Below, one piece after another: positions 7,111 through 8,591 of a stretch of 8,591 bases of DNA (position 1 is the stretch's first letter; each line of letters starts with the position of its first letter). Under the pieces are notes generated by a model. The model saw nothing but the letters and a program-made list of their open reading frames with translations. It did no database searches and was not told where the DNA came from. The position numbers were made by a program, and so were the translations under genes. The stretch comes from Bacteroidota bacterium (GTDB taxonomy: Bacteria; Bacteroidota; Bacteroidia; Bacteroidales; F082), in contig NYYH01000064.1 in NCBI GenBank assembly GCA_002686705.1, positions 1 through 8,591 on the forward strand, given 5' to 3'.

Positions 7111-7446
7111 ATGCAAAGAATGGGAATGGTTATTGGAATTAAAGAAGATCGCATTCAGGAATATAAAGAACTTCATGCCAACTGTTGGCCAGAAATTCTA
7201 AAAGGTATAGAAGAAAGCAATATTCGAAATTACAGCATCTGGTTACACGAAGGTGAAAAATTGTTATTCGGATACTGGGAATATCATGGAAATGACTTTG
7301 ATGCCGATATGAAAAAAATATCTGATGATTCTATAACTCAGAAATGGTGGTCTATATGTAAACCATGTCAAAATCCTGTTGAAACAAAAAGGGGAAATGA
7401 GCATTGGTCTATGATGGAAGAAGTTTTTTTTCATGACGCAAAATAA
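7111..7446 (+). CDS. L-rhamnose mutarotase family protein (RhaM-like)
   Basis: This 111-residue cytoplasmic enzyme would interconvert the alpha and beta anomers of a sugar, in the known members L-rhamnose or a relative such as L-fucose. The family pattern EYKELHANCWPE is at residues 17-28, with Tyr18 and His22 at the same positions as the catalytic pair of E. coli RhaM. LLFGYWEY (51-58), QKWW (74-77) and the C-terminal EEVFF (103-107) also match. The ATG at 7111 follows GAGGG (7103-7107) by three bases; an ATG four codons later is less likely because the RM.MV start is part of the first strand. No kinase, isomerase or aldolase of rhamnose catabolism is in the window, so the sugar is not proven. 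Only IS30 separates it from the PHI gene. It probably belonged to the same operon and may now be read from its own or an IS-derived promoter. Confidence 0.85.
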   Translation: MQRMGMVIGIKEDRIQEYKELHANCWPEILKGIEESNIRNYSIWLHEGEKLLFGYWEYHGNDFDADMKKISDDSITQKWWSICKPCQNPVETKRGNEHWSMMEEVFFHDAK

Positions 7447-7832
7447 TTCATAATGAAATATTTGGTAATTCACCATTTTATATATTTAATTAACAAAATT
7501 TAAACTTAATTTATCTCATGTCCCAAATTGCAGCCTCGAAAAATTAATTATACGTAGTATCAATGATTTAATAAATGTATGAATTTAAAAAATTAATTAC
7601 TGCATGACAGAAATAAGCGGTTTTGTAAAAAATGGGTGGGTTTTACCTGTGTAAACGTACAGTGATTTCTGTCTTTATTGAGAGATATCTGAGATTGTAC
7701 GAGCTAAATTCTGCTGAACCCCCGATTTTATTGTTGCTTGCACTCTTTTAGGCACACCTCTCCCGTCTTTTTTCGGTTGGGAGTTGATTTTTTATGTCAG
7801 GCCGCTTTTTTGTATGGACCTCGTTTACGACG
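7447..7832. other. Gap after the mutarotase gene, holding the probable left end of the ISNCY-like element
   Basis: The first 150 bases are very AT-rich, with no gene and no convincing terminator. From about 7600 the composition changes. A 9-bp inverted pair, GACAGAAAT (7606-7614) and ATTTCTGTC (7664-7672), encloses a short G-rich stretch. Past about 7690 the DNA resembles the transposase region to its right. The element's outer end probably lies between 7600 and 7740, but its other end is outside the window, so the inverted repeat cannot be confirmed. The minus strand of 7797-7832 reads RRKRGPYKKAA in the transposase frame, which may be an original C-terminus now cut off by the TAG at 7835-7833. 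Confidence 0.4.
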
Positions 7833-8591
7833 CTACTGTTGTTTTTCCTGTTCGCGCAGGACGGTCCCCAGCCGGTGGATGTTTTTCGCGACCACAGCCA
7901 GGGCGACATAACGTTTGAACCAAAGGATTCCATGAACCGGTCATTGATCCAGCCCGTGTACTTCGAGAGCGTTGATGGCGGATTCCACCGCGGAGTGTTG
8001 GCAACGCAGGAGCTTGAATTCCGGAGGGCTTTCTCTCCGCCGTACAGTTTCTGTGAGCCTGCCTTTTTTGGGAAGCAGAACAAGATCCAGCAGTTCTTTG
8101 AAGTCACGCTGATTCTGTTGGCTGTGAGCGCCCTTGTCCCAGCTGACGACCGCAAGATCGAGGAATCGTTTTTTGGTTTCTTCAACTATTTTCACTGCCG
8201 CCTTCTCATCGGTTATCCTGCGCATCACTTGATGGTGGAGAATGAATTGATGCCGGTCTTCTATGATGTTGACTCTGAGTCCGAGTTTCACCGTCACTCC
8301 CGCCTTGCCCTTGCTGATCCACTCGTTGTGGGGCTGGAAGATGGAGAAGTTTTTTCTTGATGAGAAATGATTTCGTTGAAGAGGACCCTGCGGATGATCT
8401 GGCCCATGAGTTTTTTCGCATAGCCCATGTACTCACGCAAGAGCAGTAGTTCGTGGGGGGAGCGCACCTGTTTTCCCTACATTTCCAGGCTCGAGACGGC
8501 CCGCATGTGATAGGTCTCGGACATGATGACATATTTTTAATATTCCATGCGCTTCTCTTCTTCGCGGATATGTTTTTTTTGCTTTTCTTTA
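7833..8591 (-). pseudogene. ISNCY-like transposase, pseudogene, runs off the right edge
   Basis: On the minus strand, one broken frame gives the C-terminal part of a DDE transposase. Readable blocks are: KKHIREEEKRMEY, then a TAA (8539-8537); MSETYHMRAVSSLEM, then a TAG (8479-8477); GKQVRSPHELLLLREY...IIRRVLFNE; a one-base shift in the A6 run (plus-strand T6, 8350-8355); then FSIFQPHNEWISKGKAG, VTVKLGLRVNIIEDRHQF, an aspartate in SWDKGAHS, LPKKGR and QHSAVESAINALEVHGLDQ. A TGA (7943-7941) follows where relatives have cysteine, and the same frame then continues with FKRYVALAVVAKNIHRLG to the TAG at 7835. The HSAVESAINALEVHGLD block is what I recognise from ISNCY-family transposases of Gram-negative bacteria; the family name is from memory. 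The N-terminus is outside the window. It is visibly richer in G and C than its neighbours, which suggests transfer from another host. Confidence 0.8.

Noticed and set aside
7539..7599. 12-bp direct repeat AAAAATTAATTA at 7539-7550 and 7588-7599.
   Set aside because: It is low-complexity AT sequence and such repeats are expected by chance here. It does not flank an element.
7941..7943. TGA at the cysteine position of the ISNCY-like transposase as a selenocysteine codon or a reassigned stop.
   Set aside because: The same gene has TAA and TAG stops and a frameshift upstream. Intact genes in the window use TGA, TAA and TAG as normal stops where tested. Simple decay explains it.
8350..8355. Programmed frameshift of the ISNCY-like transposase at its A6 run.
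   Set aside because: Many IS elements use A runs this way, but two stops lie upstream of the run in the same frame and another downstream, so the gene is dead in any case.
7794..8360. Long plus-strand open frame opposite the ISNCY-like transposase.
   Set aside because: It is the antisense shadow of a GC-rich coding sequence. Its protein has no recognisable features, while the minus strand carries clear transposase blocks.
1..8591. CRISPR array, tRNA or rRNA genes.
   Set aside because: No regularly spaced repeats, no cloverleaf-like segments and no conserved rRNA blocks were seen.

Overview
The window is AT-rich, with long A and T runs, and reads as an accessory region of a bacterium. The solute-binding protein has a signal peptide without a lipobox cysteine, which suits a diderm (Gram-negative) cell. 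The desaturase implies access to molecular oxygen. I cannot name the lineage from the sequence. Two decayed insertion sequences, a gene fusion made by deletion and several homopolymer frameshifts point to a genome that is losing genes. Some of the single-base shifts could instead be read errors.

Layout: (1) 1-76 is the 3' end of an unrecognised gene. (2) 274-1422 is an intact membrane fatty acid desaturase. (3) A leader of about 320 bp precedes a plus-strand sugar-uptake operon: a solute-binding protein (1744-3219), a stem-loop, a MalF-type permease (3300-4172) and a MalG-type permease (4191-5117). No ATPase gene is present. (4) The end of the second permease runs in frame into the middle of a 3-hexulose-6-phosphate synthase (HPS) gene. 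The HPS remainder continues in another reading frame to 5380 and overlaps an intact 6-phospho-3-hexuloisomerase (PHI) gene (5370-5936). (5) A decayed IS30-family element lies at 5991-7049, with recognisable inverted repeats. (6) An intact L-rhamnose mutarotase-family gene lies at 7111-7446. (7) After an AT-rich gap, a more GC-rich, broken ISNCY-like transposase on the minus strand runs off the right edge.

Taken together, 1744-7446 looks like one sugar locus: periplasmic capture, import, anomer interconversion by the mutarotase, and the ribulose monophosphate pair HPS/PHI. The pair interconverts ribulose 5-phosphate plus formaldehyde with fructose 6-phosphate. A deletion seems to have removed the tail of the second permease, the N-terminal half of HPS and whatever lay between, plausibly the ATPase. 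IS30 then separated the mutarotase from the rest. The main point of interest is this combination of carbohydrate ABC importer, RuMP pair and mutarotase, together with the permease-HPS scar.
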